From positions 248,001 through 312,000 of the forward strand of contig NZ_RJLM01000001.1 in assembly GCF_004104355.1 (NCBI RefSeq): a DNA stretch of 64,000 nt, written 5' to 3'. Position 1 is the stretch's first letter. Every line of letters begins with the position of its first letter. Positions 11,163 to 20,600 of the stretch are shown here, piece by piece. The notes below the pieces were generated by a model, which saw nothing but the letters and a program-made list of their open reading frames with translations, was not told the DNA's origin and ran no database searches. A program made the position numbers and the translations under genes. The DNA comes from Photobacterium chitinilyticum (GTDB lineage: Bacteria > Pseudomonadota > Gammaproteobacteria > Enterobacterales > Vibrionaceae).

Positions 11163-11183
11163 GCAGCCCGGAGGCTGCCTTTT
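11163..11183 (+). terminator. Rho-independent terminator
   Basis: GCAGCC-CGGA-GGCTGC followed by CTTTT, 17 bp after the small lipoprotein stop. It sits between convergent genes. Confidence 0.85.
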
Positions 11184-11213
11184 GATGTTATTGAAACTAA
11201 TGTCTGGCTATAG

Positions 11214-13082
11214 TTATTTGGGCTGATAGAAGCGTTTTAGTTCATGCATGACCTGCATCAGTGTGGAAAGCTTTGGCTTCCCCTCACTCTTCAGCTTATA
11301 GTCCTGATCGTATACTCGATAGTTGCCATGTTTATCCACCACCGTGGTCGTGTTTTTCTGCAACACGACGATGTCTCGGCCGCTTCCGGCCAATACCCAG
11401 CGACGCTTGGGGGTGTTTTCAAATAAGTTAACACCACTGCTATAGTCAGAGGCTGGCGTGGTTGTCGCCAATAGTGATTCCATCAGTGTCGGCACAAGGT
11501 CTAAATGACTGGTAGCACGCGTGATTTGAGTCGGAACAGTTCCCGGCCAGTGCATGATTAATGGCACTTTGAGCTGATAGCGGCTGTAGTTGGAGTTTGC
11601 CCCCCAGCTATTGGTGCCGGTTTCATTAAACTCGTTACCGTGATTGGCGGTAACGATAACTACTGTATTTTCAAACGCGTTGTTGGCCACTAGTTGCTCA
11701 AAAATATCAATAAGTAGCTCATCGATATAATAGGCCGCATTCCGGTAGCTGTTTTTTAACAGCTGGTTGGTATCGACACCTGCCGGGTTCGCGTTGGTAC
11801 TGCTAAGAGAAGGTTCAAATTGCGGGACATAGGCCCCCCCTTCTTCAAAGTTCTCGATTGATGCCAGTTCAATATAACTGAACCATGGCGTGTCACTGTT
11901 TTGTGTGCCGAGCCATTTTTTCCAATCAGCAATGGCTTTTTTGTCGCTATTACTGCTGCCATTACTGTCGTTTTTGTCTGTCTGCTCAGGGAGCTGACGG
12001 CGAGAGAAAATGGCATCCGAGTAGATTTGTGTCTCGAATCCATCACCACTGAACAAACCAAATTGATAGTCGCGCTTTTTAAGCGTATCTAATAATACGG
12101 GAGAGGAGCTCGCAAAACGAACGCTATTCATATATCCGGCCGGCAAGCCGTAAAAGAGCCCGAAGATGCCTTCAGCATTTTCATTGCTGGCGCTGTAATG
12201 GTTGCTATAGTTCAGGTTTTGCTGGGCAAAGGCTGCAAGGTGCGGCATGGTTTCATTGTCGACCATGTCACCGCGTAAACTATCAACCATGATGATTAGC
12301 ACATTTTGACCAGTACCCTGATCATTGAACGCTAGCTTGTTGAGCGGATAACGAATATGTTCGCTTTCGGCAATACCTTGCGCATCTAAGCGCTTGGCAT
12401 ACTCTTGGCGATCCAGCCAGCCGTGTTTTTCCATGAAGGACTTGGCCGTCATCGGATAGGATAGCGGGAAGTTAGAGCGTTGTACTGTAACGGGGCGGTA
12501 TAGGTTTGCATCCGCCCAGATATAGATCAGATGGCTGCTCAGGAAGCAGAAGCCGAAAATAGCGGCAATAGGCACGCCGACGTGTTTGCGCGTGAGTTTC
12601 CTGAGTTTGCGCCACAACCATTCCGACAGAATTAACTGCATGAGGAATATAGCGGGTACTGCAATAAACAGATATTGCCAGCGGGCATTAAGTTCTGTTT
12701 TCTCTCCACTTAACAGTAAGTCCCAAACGAGTGGACTCAGATGCAAATCTAGAGACTCATAGGCATGTGTGTCTAGAAGCAACCCTGTTAGGCCAATAGT
12801 TCCGACCAATACCGCAAACAACCGCATCAGGCGCTGTGAGGGGATTAGAAAGCTGGCTGGAAAGAGAATTAGAATGTAAAAGCCAAAGACAAGAAACCCG
12901 AAATGTCCGATCCAACTTAATCCGAGATAAAGTTGTCCCAGAATGGTCTCAGGCCATTCAGAATATGCAATATATCGCGTGCCAAGCAACATGGCAGCGA
13001 TGATATTGAAAAAACTGAACCAGTGCCCCCAGCTGATCAGCTGGGACACTTTGTCTTTATAATTGATACCGCTGGTGACCAT
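11214..13082 (-). CDS. lapC: LapC/PbgA (YejM) family inner-membrane protein, LPS regulator
   Basis: This family (E. coli YejM, also PbgA or LapC) senses lipopolysaccharide in the inner membrane and restrains LapB/FtsH-driven degradation of LpxC, so tuning LPS synthesis. The 622-residue protein opens with the conserved KVSQLISWGHWFSFFN, has five predicted membrane helices in the first 190 residues or so, a linker with YIWADANLYRPV, and a periplasmic alkaline-phosphatase/sulfatase-like domain from about 255 (GQNVLIIMVDSLRGD, PLIMHWPG). It is about 35 residues longer than E. coli YejM; a Ser/Asn-rich insertion near DSNGSSNSDKK accounts for part. It is downstream of yejL, as in E. coli. Confidence 0.93.
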   Translation of the reverse strand: MVTSGINYKDKVSQLISWGHWFSFFNIIAAMLLGTRYIAYSEWPETILGQLYLGLSWIGHFGFLVFGFYILILFPASFLIPSQRLMRLFAVLVGTIGLTGLLLDTHAYESLDLHLSPLVWDLLLSGEKTELNARWQYLFIAVPAIFLMQLILSEWLWRKLRKLTRKHVGVPIAAIFGFCFLSSHLIYIWADANLYRPVTVQRSNFPLSYPMTAKSFMEKHGWLDRQEYAKRLDAQGIAESEHIRYPLNKLAFNDQGTGQNVLIIMVDSLRGDMVDNETMPHLAAFAQQNLNYSNHYSASNENAEGIFGLFYGLPAGYMNSVRFASSSPVLLDTLKKRDYQFGLFSGDGFETQIYSDAIFSRRQLPEQTDKNDSNGSSNSDKKAIADWKKWLGTQNSDTPWFSYIELASIENFEEGGAYVPQFEPSLSSTNANPAGVDTNQLLKNSYRNAAYYIDELLIDIFEQLVANNAFENTVVIVTANHGNEFNETGTNSWGANSNYSRYQLKVPLIMHWPGTVPTQITRATSHLDLVPTLMESLLATTTPASDYSSGVNLFENTPKRRWVLAGSGRDIVVLQKNTTTVVDKHGNYRVYDQDYKLKSEGKPKLSTLMQVMHELKRFYQPK

Positions 13083-13128
13083 AGATGTCAGTAATTCCCA
13101 GTCTTGATTGTGACGCTAACAAACAAAC

Positions 13129-13347
13129 TTAATCTTCCTTAATTGAGGAGAGCAGAGCTTGAGAGAATTTTTCTGCGATTGCTTTCCTTTGCGATGCAGG
13201 AACATCGGCATTGATAACGTTGGTAGCGATATTACCGACGATCATTAGCGCCAGTTCTGCTGAAGCATCATGCTTCTCTAGTACATCGAACACGTCATCA
13301 ATGATTTGTTCAACTTTTTTATTGGTGTATTTTGAAGTAATTGGCAT
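13129..13347 (-). CDS. yejL: YejL family protein (DUF1414)
   Basis: A 72-residue conserved small cytoplasmic protein of unknown function, close to the 75 residues of E. coli YejL. It starts [19 protein letters not shown] and is mostly helical by composition. It lies 46 bp upstream of lapC on the same strand and is divergent from yejK, exactly the arrangement known from enterobacteria. Its job is unknown; linkage to lapC is suggestive only. Confidence 0.92.
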   Translation of the reverse strand: MPITSKYTNKKVEQIIDDVFDVLEKHDASAELALMIVGNIATNVINADVPASQRKAIAEKFSQALLSSIKED

Positions 13348-13421
13348 AGGAAGTCTTGTTTAATGTTAAAGAAAGCGACTTATAATAACCTACACTTTAG
13401 ATTAACTGAAACATTTCCATT

Positions 13422-14435
13422 ATGAGTCTTACGCTTTCGAATGTCATCCTTCACCAGTTGACAAAAAATGAACAGGATGAGCTTGACGTTCATCTTAGAA
13501 AACAAACACTTGAAAATAACCAATCAACTGAGGACCTCGTTGCCGAACTACACCGGGTCTATAGTAGCAAAGGAGCAAAAGGTTTCGCCCACTTCGCAGA
13601 AGACAGTGAATTCAGCCATTGGCTGAAACAAAGTCGTACCGGTGAGCTCGATTTCCTGACATTTTCTAATCAATCGGCACAAAAGCTACAAACAGAGCTG
13701 GCAAAATATCCGTTTGCTGATGCCGGTACGTTGGTTATGGCCGAGTATCAGTCTCTGGCTACCGACTATTTGTTTATTGGCCTGTTGCCGACTTGCCATA
13801 GTATGAAGGTTACTGAACAGCTCGATATCAGTGCGACAGATTATTTGGATGTCGGCAAAATGGACATTGTTGCCCGTATTGATCTCTCGTCATGGGAAAC
13901 TGATTCCGAATCGAATCGTTACCTAACTTTCATCAAAGGGCGGGTGGGTCGTAAGATCGCAGACTTCTTCCTCGACTTTCTGCAAGCAGAGGTCGGACTG
14001 GATGTCAAAGAGCAAAATCAGGTGCTAATGCAGGCGGTTGAGGACTACTGTGCAGACTCCCGTTTGGAAAAAGAAGAGAAGCAACAGTACCGCAAGCAAG
14101 TTTATGATTACTGCAATGGTCAGCTGCAGGCTGGTGATGAAGTCACGGTGAAAGAGCTAGCTGGAGAGTTGCCGACGACTGAAGACGGGACCGATTTTTA
14201 TCAGTTCACGGCAAACCAAGGCTATGAACTGGAGGAAAGTTTTCCTGCCGATCGTACTGCAATGCGTAAACTAACCAAGTTTGTTGGTTCAGGTGGTGGT
14301 ATTACAATTAATTTTGACAGCATGCTGTTAGGTGAGCGCGTTTTTTATGATGCCGAAACCGATACGCTGACGATCAAGGGGATCCCGCCGAATCTAAAAG
14401 ATCAGTTGCAACGTCGACTGAATACCGATAGCTAA
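13422..14435 (+). CDS. yejK: Nucleoid-associated protein YejK
   Basis: YejK (NdpA) is found in the spermidine nucleoid fraction of E. coli and interacts with DNA topoisomerases; its exact role is unsettled. The 337-residue product compares with 335 in E. coli. It begins MSLTLSNVILHQLTKNEQDELDV, as the family does, and contains GKMDIVARIDLSSW, YLTFIKGRVGRKIADFFLDF and the C-terminal SGGGITINFDSMLLGERVFYD. It is transcribed divergently from yejL-lapC, with a 74-bp shared intergenic region. A clear terminator follows. Confidence 0.95.
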   Translation: MSLTLSNVILHQLTKNEQDELDVHLRKQTLENNQSTEDLVAELHRVYSSKGAKGFAHFAEDSEFSHWLKQSRTGELDFLTFSNQSAQKLQTELAKYPFADAGTLVMAEYQSLATDYLFIGLLPTCHSMKVTEQLDISATDYLDVGKMDIVARIDLSSWETDSESNRYLTFIKGRVGRKIADFFLDFLQAEVGLDVKEQNQVLMQAVEDYCADSRLEKEEKQQYRKQVYDYCNGQLQAGDEVTVKELAGELPTTEDGTDFYQFTANQGYELEESFPADRTAMRKLTKFVGSGGGITINFDSMLLGERVFYDAETDTLTIKGIPPNLKDQLQRRLNTDS

Positions 14436-14456
14436 GTTCTTGCGTAAATAAAGCAG

Positions 14457-14488
14457 CCACCTTTATCTTTGATGAAGGTGGTTTTTTT
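14457..14488 (+). terminator. Terminator of yejK
   Basis: CCACCTT at 14457-14463 pairs with AAGGTGG at 14475-14481 and is followed by seven T residues, 21 bp past the yejK stop. Confidence 0.88.
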
Positions 14489-14679
14489 GTATCTTGAACT
14501 TCAATATGACATTGTGAGCATAATTGGCTGTTGGTAATAGTCACTTGTTGGAATATGGTAAATATGTTGACTAAAGTTATTGTTAGCAATTCCAGATGGC
14601 AATGACTGGCTTTCTTTTTAGTCGGAGCGACTTATTTAAAACTAGAACGAGCCTATCGTTGCCGGGATTGTTCGGAGAC

Positions 14680-14695
14680 TGGCAAATAATGTGCT
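14680..14695 (+). promoter_or_regulatory. Candidate sigma-54 promoter before the tandem-Hpt gene
   Basis: TGGCAAATAATGTGCT has GG and GC exactly 10 bases apart and matches TGGCAC-N5-TTGCW at most informative positions. The predicted start of transcription would be near 14706, about 55 bp before the ATG. No enhancer site was recognised, so this may be chance. Confidence 0.3.
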
Positions 14696-14760
14696 TTGTT
14701 CTACTTGAGTTGGAGAGAGGTTTACCAACGGGATCTTGTGATGCGTAGATAGGGGTTAAT

Positions 14761-16404
14761 ATGGAAAACAAAGAAAAGCCTGTATCGGATCTTGCTGAAG
14801 ATTCAAGCCAACAGGAGTCCGTGCGATTGACGGTTGGTCGGGGTAATAGTTTGTCATCAGGCATTTTAGCGTTTGGCCTGGTGTTGCTTTTGATCGGAAC
14901 TGGCGTTATCGCTTATTTGTCTGTTCTTTCTGCCTCCACCCTGAGTTTTATCAGTTCGACCTCAGAGCTCCAGAATGAAGCTGAACAGCTTAGGTGGCGA
15001 ATTATCACTCTATCAGCAGACTCATCCCGACCTCTTGCCAGTACACACTCAGAGCTGACAGTCTCATTTCGCAGCCGTTTAGTCGAGTGGCAAAATGGTG
15101 ATATCCCAGTCTCTGCACAGGATAAGATGCGCCACTTAGTACGACAAGGCAGGCAATTTGCTGATCAAGCTGAATACGCCTGGCTTGCCCGTGATCGTTT
15201 TCGCTATGCAGATAATATGGCAGCAATTGAAAACGTCGATATAAATCCTTTCCTCGGCTCGCTATACCAGCTGCAATCATCTTTAGTTCAAGCAGAGACA
15301 AAGCTGACCTGGCTAACGTTGTTACTTGCCGTTCTGGTGGCTCTCACAGGTTTTGGCGGAGTGAGTTATGGCGTCGGGCTACTGGGGCGAGAGCGAAGAG
15401 AACGAGAAGTGTCAGCAACGTCAGCCTTGTTGGTATCAGCTTCTGGTGGGGTAGTGGCCGACTCTGAAAAGGATTCTGGTTTGATTGCTAATGACGCTGG
15501 AACTACTCGCGTTGTATTTAAAAAAATGTCTGTGCCGACGAAACAAGATCAAGTCGGCAGGAATGATACAGTGTTGGACACGGAGCAGATGCTCGACAGT
15601 ATGGATGGTGACAGAGAATCTGTCGTTCTGTTGTTGGACATCTTCATGAAAGAGCATGTTGGTGATGCCAAGCGACTTTCTGCTAGCCTAGAGCGTGGAC
15701 AATATGACGAAGCGAGCTTAATTGCTCATAGCTTAAAAAGTGTCGCCGGCAGCTTTGGCGCAGTGCGGTTGCGACAGCGGACCGAATTTATCGAGCATTG
15801 TTGTAAACAAGGCATTGCAATAAGCGCCGAAGATATCGAGCAACTAGATGAGGCGCTAGGAGAGCTAAAAGCAGCCATCTTAATGTATTTGGCGGAGGAA
15901 GCCGAAACTGTAGAAGAAGATGCTGTTCAGATTGAAGAGTACACCCGTGAAGAAGAAGCTACTGTGGTTGAGCCTGAAGATATTTCGGATGCTGAACTAC
16001 AACCAGCTAAAGCTTCTTCGCCTAAAGCGGATGAGCATTTGGCCTTGCTGAATGTGGTTTATGTACTGGAGTCTATGGATGATGACGTAGAATCCGTCAA
16101 AATGCTGCTGGAGATATTTATTGGGGAGCATGCGCTTGATGCCAAGAGGCTCCAGCAGTTGGTCTATCAATGTGCGCCAGATGAAATAAGTGAGACGGCA
16201 TTTAGGCTCGTTCACAGTCTCAAAGGGGTAGCGAGCAGTTTGGGGGCCGAGGCCTTAAAACGGCAGGCAGAAGTTATCGAATCGCATTTTAAGCAAAAAC
16301 AGGTTGTCGCTGATTCTGAATACCGGAAACTGGCGAGCGTGCTGGACGATACCATCGTCGCTGCAACTCGTTACCTGACACAGCAAGCGGCCGTGGTTGC
16401 CTAA
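14761..16404 (+). CDS. Membrane protein with two Hpt (histidine phosphotransfer) domains
   Basis: A 547-residue protein I cannot assign to a named family. It has a short cytoplasmic N-terminus, a membrane helix at about 33-58, a periplasmic segment of about 125 residues, a second helix at about 181-207, then two cytoplasmic Hpt domains. The active histidines are His323 (AHSLKSVAGSFGA) and His485 (VHSLKGVASSLGA); the domains are about 40% alike by eye and are joined by a Glu-rich linker (about 378-425). There is no kinase, ATPase or receiver domain, so it should accept phosphate from another protein. Its topology resembles a sensor kinase with the kinase replaced by phosphotransfer modules. 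It stands alone after yejK; partners are unknown. Confidence 0.85.
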   Translation: MENKEKPVSDLAEDSSQQESVRLTVGRGNSLSSGILAFGLVLLLIGTGVIAYLSVLSASTLSFISSTSELQNEAEQLRWRIITLSADSSRPLASTHSELTVSFRSRLVEWQNGDIPVSAQDKMRHLVRQGRQFADQAEYAWLARDRFRYADNMAAIENVDINPFLGSLYQLQSSLVQAETKLTWLTLLLAVLVALTGFGGVSYGVGLLGRERREREVSATSALLVSASGGVVADSEKDSGLIANDAGTTRVVFKKMSVPTKQDQVGRNDTVLDTEQMLDSMDGDRESVVLLLDIFMKEHVGDAKRLSASLERGQYDEASLIAHSLKSVAGSFGAVRLRQRTEFIEHCCKQGIAISAEDIEQLDEALGELKAAILMYLAEEAETVEEDAVQIEEYTREEEATVVEPEDISDAELQPAKASSPKADEHLALLNVVYVLESMDDDVESVKMLLEIFIGEHALDAKRLQQLVYQCAPDEISETAFRLVHSLKGVASSLGAEALKRQAEVIESHFKQKQVVADSEYRKLASVLDDTIVAATRYLTQQAAVVA

Positions 16405-16584
16405 TCTTCTGTGCCGCTTCGCTTAATGAGGTATTGTCGGCAGACTAAAAGGTGTTGTTTTGACCCAAAAGTTTAGTGGGAGATTGACTTTTTGCAGAAT
16501 AACAGCCATTCAGTTTAATTTTGGTTAGATGTTTATGCTGCTTTTACGACTGATTTGGCGAATTAATTCATTCGATAGGCAAAA

Positions 16585-16598
16585 TTGATCTTTATCAA
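16585..16598. promoter_or_regulatory. FNR-type box upstream of ygbA
   Basis: TTGATCTTTATCAA is a perfect match to TTGAT-N4-ATCAA, bound by FNR and also by related NO-responsive Crp/Fnr regulators such as DNR/NNR. Its centre (16591.5) lies only about 26 bp before the ATG at 16617. If it acts from -41.5, transcription starts near 16633 and a later start codon (16635 or 16647) would be used. Confidence 0.75.
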
Positions 16599-16616
16599 AG
16601 GTTGTTATCGGCTGCA

Positions 16617-16994
16617 ATGGATAATACCGCCCCTATGATAGTTCAAATGAAACATTCAGTTCGTAAGCAGCGTGAACTGGACACCGCAAAAGCGATGATT
16701 CGCCTATATTGTAAAACGCTGCACCGTGGGGCGATTATCTGCCCTGAATGTGAAGGGCTTATTGAATATGTCGAAACGCGGGTGGCAAGCTGTCGCCTAG
16801 GAGAAGATAAGCCTAACTGTCTGCAATGTAAAAGTCAGTGTTACCATCCAGCCAAGCGGCTGCACTTTTCCCACGTGCTTCGTTGGTCTTCGCCAAAATT
16901 TGCCTGGCGACGCCCGTTACAAGCATTGAAATTCAAACTTGCCAGCTTTCGTTCAGAGCGGACGGTGGATGCACAGTCCATGTCTGTCAGGTAG
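16617..16994 (+). CDS. ygbA: YgbA-like nitrosative-stress small protein
   Basis: A 125-residue protein of the YgbA family, annotated in Pfam as linked to a nitrous-oxide-stimulated promoter; in E. coli ygbA is NsrR-controlled and induced by NO. The body shows the family's four-plus cysteines: LYCKTLH, ICPECEGL, SCRLGEDKPNCLQCKSQCYHP, consistent with metal binding, then a conserved RWSSPKFAWRRP. The molecular role is not firmly known. Possible starts are 16617, 16635 or 16647; homology begins only around RKQRELDTAK. A perfect FNR box lies just upstream. It converges on the flavodoxin gene across a shared hairpin. Confidence 0.85.
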   Translation: MDNTAPMIVQMKHSVRKQRELDTAKAMIRLYCKTLHRGAIICPECEGLIEYVETRVASCRLGEDKPNCLQCKSQCYHPAKRLHFSHVLRWSSPKFAWRRPLQALKFKLASFRSERTVDAQSMSVR

Positions 16995-17042
16995 TCGGTG
17001 TTTATAAGGTAAGCAAGACGCGCTACATAGTATATTTTATAT

Positions 17043-17071
17043 AACAAAGGCTGCAAAATGCAGCCTTTGTT
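17043..17071. terminator. Bidirectional terminator between ygbA and the flavodoxin gene
   Basis: AACAAAGGCTGCA and TGCAGCCTTTGTT form a perfect 13-bp stem with an AAA loop. T-rich or A-rich ends occur on both sides, so it can serve both convergent genes. Confidence 0.8.
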
Positions 17072-17113
17072 GGTTATAAACGTTACCACTGGCAGTGGGA
17101 TAATAGCTTGGTG

Positions 17114-17608
17114 TTAAGCTGAAAGCCCTAGAGTAGCCAGCCAGGTTGCAATACGATCGTCGGTAAGCTCAGGTTGACGATCTTCATCAAGTGCCAGACC
17201 GACAAATTTGTCATCCTTTACTGCACGTGAATCATTAAACTCGTAACCGTCAGTTGGCCATTGGCCGACGAGTTCGCCTCCGGCTTCAACAATCAGATCG
17301 GCAAGATCACCCATAGCATCCTGGAAGCTATCCGGATAATCAACCTGATCGCCCAGACCAAACAGGGCAACTTTCTTTCCGCTTAAGTCGGCATCTTCCA
17401 GCTCAGGTACAAAGCAATCCCAGTCCGGTTGCATTTCACCATAGTTAGCGGTTGGTGTACCGAGGATCAGCAGATCAAAGTCATCAAAAACTTCATTGCT
17501 GCAGCCTGCAATATCGTTGGTTTCCAGCTCTAGCCGGGTTGCGATTTTCTCTGCGATTTTCTCTGTATTGCCTGTGTCACTTGCGAAAAAAATACCAATA
17601 TTAGTCAT
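17114..17608 (-). CDS. Flavodoxin
   Basis: A 164-residue FMN electron carrier. The phosphate-binding loop ASDTGNTEKIA (10-20), FGLGDQVDYPDSF (the flavin-stacking Tyr is kept) and FVGLALDEDRQPELT are all present. At the position of the conserved flavin-stacking Trp57 of E. coli FldA (GIPTWYYGE), this protein has Ala (GTPTANYGE), which should shift FMN redox potential or affinity. The ATG at 17608 is chosen over 17614 because GGAG sits six bases before it. It lies 86 bp after nifJ on the same strand, so it is very likely the electron acceptor of that enzyme rather than the housekeeping FldA. Confidence 0.93.
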   Translation of the reverse strand: MTNIGIFFASDTGNTEKIAEKIATRLELETNDIAGCSNEVFDDFDLLILGTPTANYGEMQPDWDCFVPELEDADLSGKKVALFGLGDQVDYPDSFQDAMGDLADLIVEAGGELVGQWPTDGYEFNDSRAVKDDKFVGLALDEDRQPELTDDRIATWLATLGLSA

Positions 17609-17694
17609 GTTCATCTCCAGCTAACTTGTTTTGCTGATGGTTCAGTCTGTTTATGTTTGGTAAGGCGTAGCAGAGAGGTGCCACGCTTTATGTT

Positions 17695-20600
17695 TTATTT
17701 CTTTTCTGGCTTCCACTGGCCGAGTTGTTCCAGCAACAGATACTTATGGGCAACTTGCTGGCGTAATCGTTCCAGATTGGCCTGATATTGTTCAGGGTTA
17801 CGTCGCAGGATCTGCGTGAAACGGGCCTCACGGCCGATCAGCTCCTCAACGTCTTTTTTCGGTGCCTTGGAGTCCATTTGCAGAGCGGCTCGGCCTTTGT
17901 CTGTCCGGCGCGGATCAAAGCGGAACAGCGGCCATAGGCCGGTTTCTACCAGTAACTGCTGATGCTCGACGCCTTCGGCCATGTCAAAGCCATGGGTAAT
18001 ACATGGTGAGTAGGCGATGACCAGCGACGGACCTGGGTATGCTTCCGCTTCCTGCAGGGCCTTGATGGTCTGGTTCATATTGGCACCCAAGGCAATTTTG
18101 GCGACATAGACATTGCCGTGCATCATCATATTCAGAGCAAGATCTTTGCCGTTGCTGGTTTTACCCTGAGTGGCAAATTTGGCAACAGCGCCGGTTGGGG
18201 TCGCTTTTGACTGCTGCCCACCAGTGTTGGAATAGCCTTGGGTGTCCATGACCAGTACATTGACGTTGTCACTACCGGCCAGAACATGATCCAGGCCGCC
18301 GAAGCCAATGTCATAGGCCCAGCCGTCACCACCGACAATCCAGTTACTCTTTGCCACCAGATCGTCTGCTCGCTCGTTGAGCTGACGGTGGCTGTAAGGT
18401 AGCTCGGCACGTATGCGACTGAGGTTCTGGCGCTGGCGTGTGACAGCGGTTTCGCTGCTGTCAAAGGCATCCTGCTTGATTTGCTCTAGCAGCTCGGCCG
18501 GTAAGAAGTCGGCTGTCGTCTCCAACAGCCCCAGTGCATTATCACGCTTACTGTTCAGTGCCAGGCGCATACCTAGACCAAACTCAGCGTTATCCTCGAA
18601 CAAGGAGTTCGCCCATGCCGGTCCGCGTCCGTGTTTGTCGACGGTATACGGTGTGGTCGGCAGGTTACCGCCATAGATTGACGAGCAGCCAGTGGCATTG
18701 GCAACCAATAGGCGATCGCCAAACAGCTGGGTCAGCAGTTTCACGTAGGACGTTTCTCCGCACCCCGAACAGGCTCCGGAATACTCGAACAATGGCTGCA
18801 GCAACTGGCTGGTACGGGCATCGATACGTTTGATATCAATGCGTTCAAGTTCTGGCAGATCAAGGAAGAACTCGTAGTTCTTGCTCTGAGATTCCAGTAT
18901 CGGTTGTTTCGGCGCCATGTTGATGGCTTTACGCGATGGATCGGCCTTGTCACTGGCCGGGCAAGCCGTGGTACAGAGGTTACACCCGGTACAATCCTGC
19001 GGCGAAACCTGCAATGTGTATTGTTGGCCTTTAAAGTCTCGCTGTTTGTATTCGGCGCTTTTGAACTCTTCAGGTGCAAGTTCCAGAGCATCGGCACTGA
19101 CCGTTTTGGCACGGATTGCAGCGTGCGGGCAGACAAGGGTACAGATATTACACTGGGTACACAGGTCTTCTTCCCAAACCGGCACTTCCTGGGCAATGTT
19201 GCGCTTTTCCCACTGACTGGTGGCCGTTGGCCAGCAGCCATCGACAGGAAATGCACTCACCGGCAGCAGATCACCTTTATCTGCCATCATCATGGCACTG
19301 ACGCGCTTGACCAGATCGGGGGCCTTTTCATTAACGACAGGCGGACGGCGGAATAGGCTGGTGGTCAGCAGCGGGACGTCGACCTGCTGCAAGCGGGCAA
19401 CCGTTGCATCGACAGCTCTGTGGTTGGCCTCGACAATAGCCGGACCGCGTTTGCTGTAGCTTTTCTCAATTGCCTGCTTGAGCTGGGCAATTGCCTGCTC
19501 GAGAGGCATCAGCTCGCTGAGGGCAAAGAAGGCCGTCTGCATGATGGTGTTCAGGCGGTTCTTCAGCCCGAGCTCACGGGCCAGCTCTACGGCATTGATA
19601 ACATACAGGTTGAGCTGTTTGTCGATGATGATTTTTTGAACTTCCTGCGGCAGGTGCTCCCAGATATTATCTGCGGAATGCGGACTGTTGAGTAGCAGAG
19701 TTCCCTGTTCGGCAGCGTGCTCGAACATCTCCAGTTTGTTGACGAACTGGAACTGGTGGCAAGCAATAAACTCCGCCTGCTCGATGAGATACGGTGCTTC
19801 AATCGGAGTCGTATCGAAACGCAAATGTGAGACAGTGGTACCGCCTGATTTTTTGGAATCATAGACGAAATACCCCTGCGTGTGTAGGTCGGTGTTTTCG
19901 CCAATGATTTTAATGGTGTTTTTATTGGCACTGACGGTTCCGTCGGCACCCAGGCCATAGAACAGGGCGCGCAGGCGGCTGCTTGGCTCTGCATCGACAG
20001 CAGGGGCTGTCGGCAGTGAGAGGTGGGTGATATCGTCGCAGATCCCCACCGTAAAGTTATGGTTGAGCTGCTCGTCGGCCATGGCATTGAAAATGCTGAC
20101 GGCATGGCCCGGATTGAACTCTTTCGATGACAGGCCGTAGCGGCCGCCCTTTATTGCAGGCAGGTGCGGGTATTGTTTAGCTGCGTGTGCCTGTTGGATG
20201 GTCGAAACAACGTCGAGGTAAAGTGGTTCACCGACGGAACCAGGTTCTTTGGTACGGTCCAGGACCGCGATCTGCTGAACGCTGGCTGGCAGTACCGACA
20301 TGAAATGCTTGAGCGAGAACGGGCGGTAAAGATGGACACTGATGATTCCGATCTTTCGGCCGGTCGTCAGCAGGTGGTCAATGGCCTGTTCTACGGCCGA
20401 GCTCGCTGAGCCCATGATGATGACCACATCAGTGGCTTCTGGGTGACCATAGTAGTCAAATAGCCTGTATTCCCTGCCGGTCAGGTTGGCAAACTGGGCC
20501 ATTTTATCGGCCACGATATCCGGACAGGCGTGGTAGAAACCATTGGCTGCTTCGCGTGCCTGGAAGAAGGTATCCGGGTTTTGAGCCGTCCCGCGAATGC

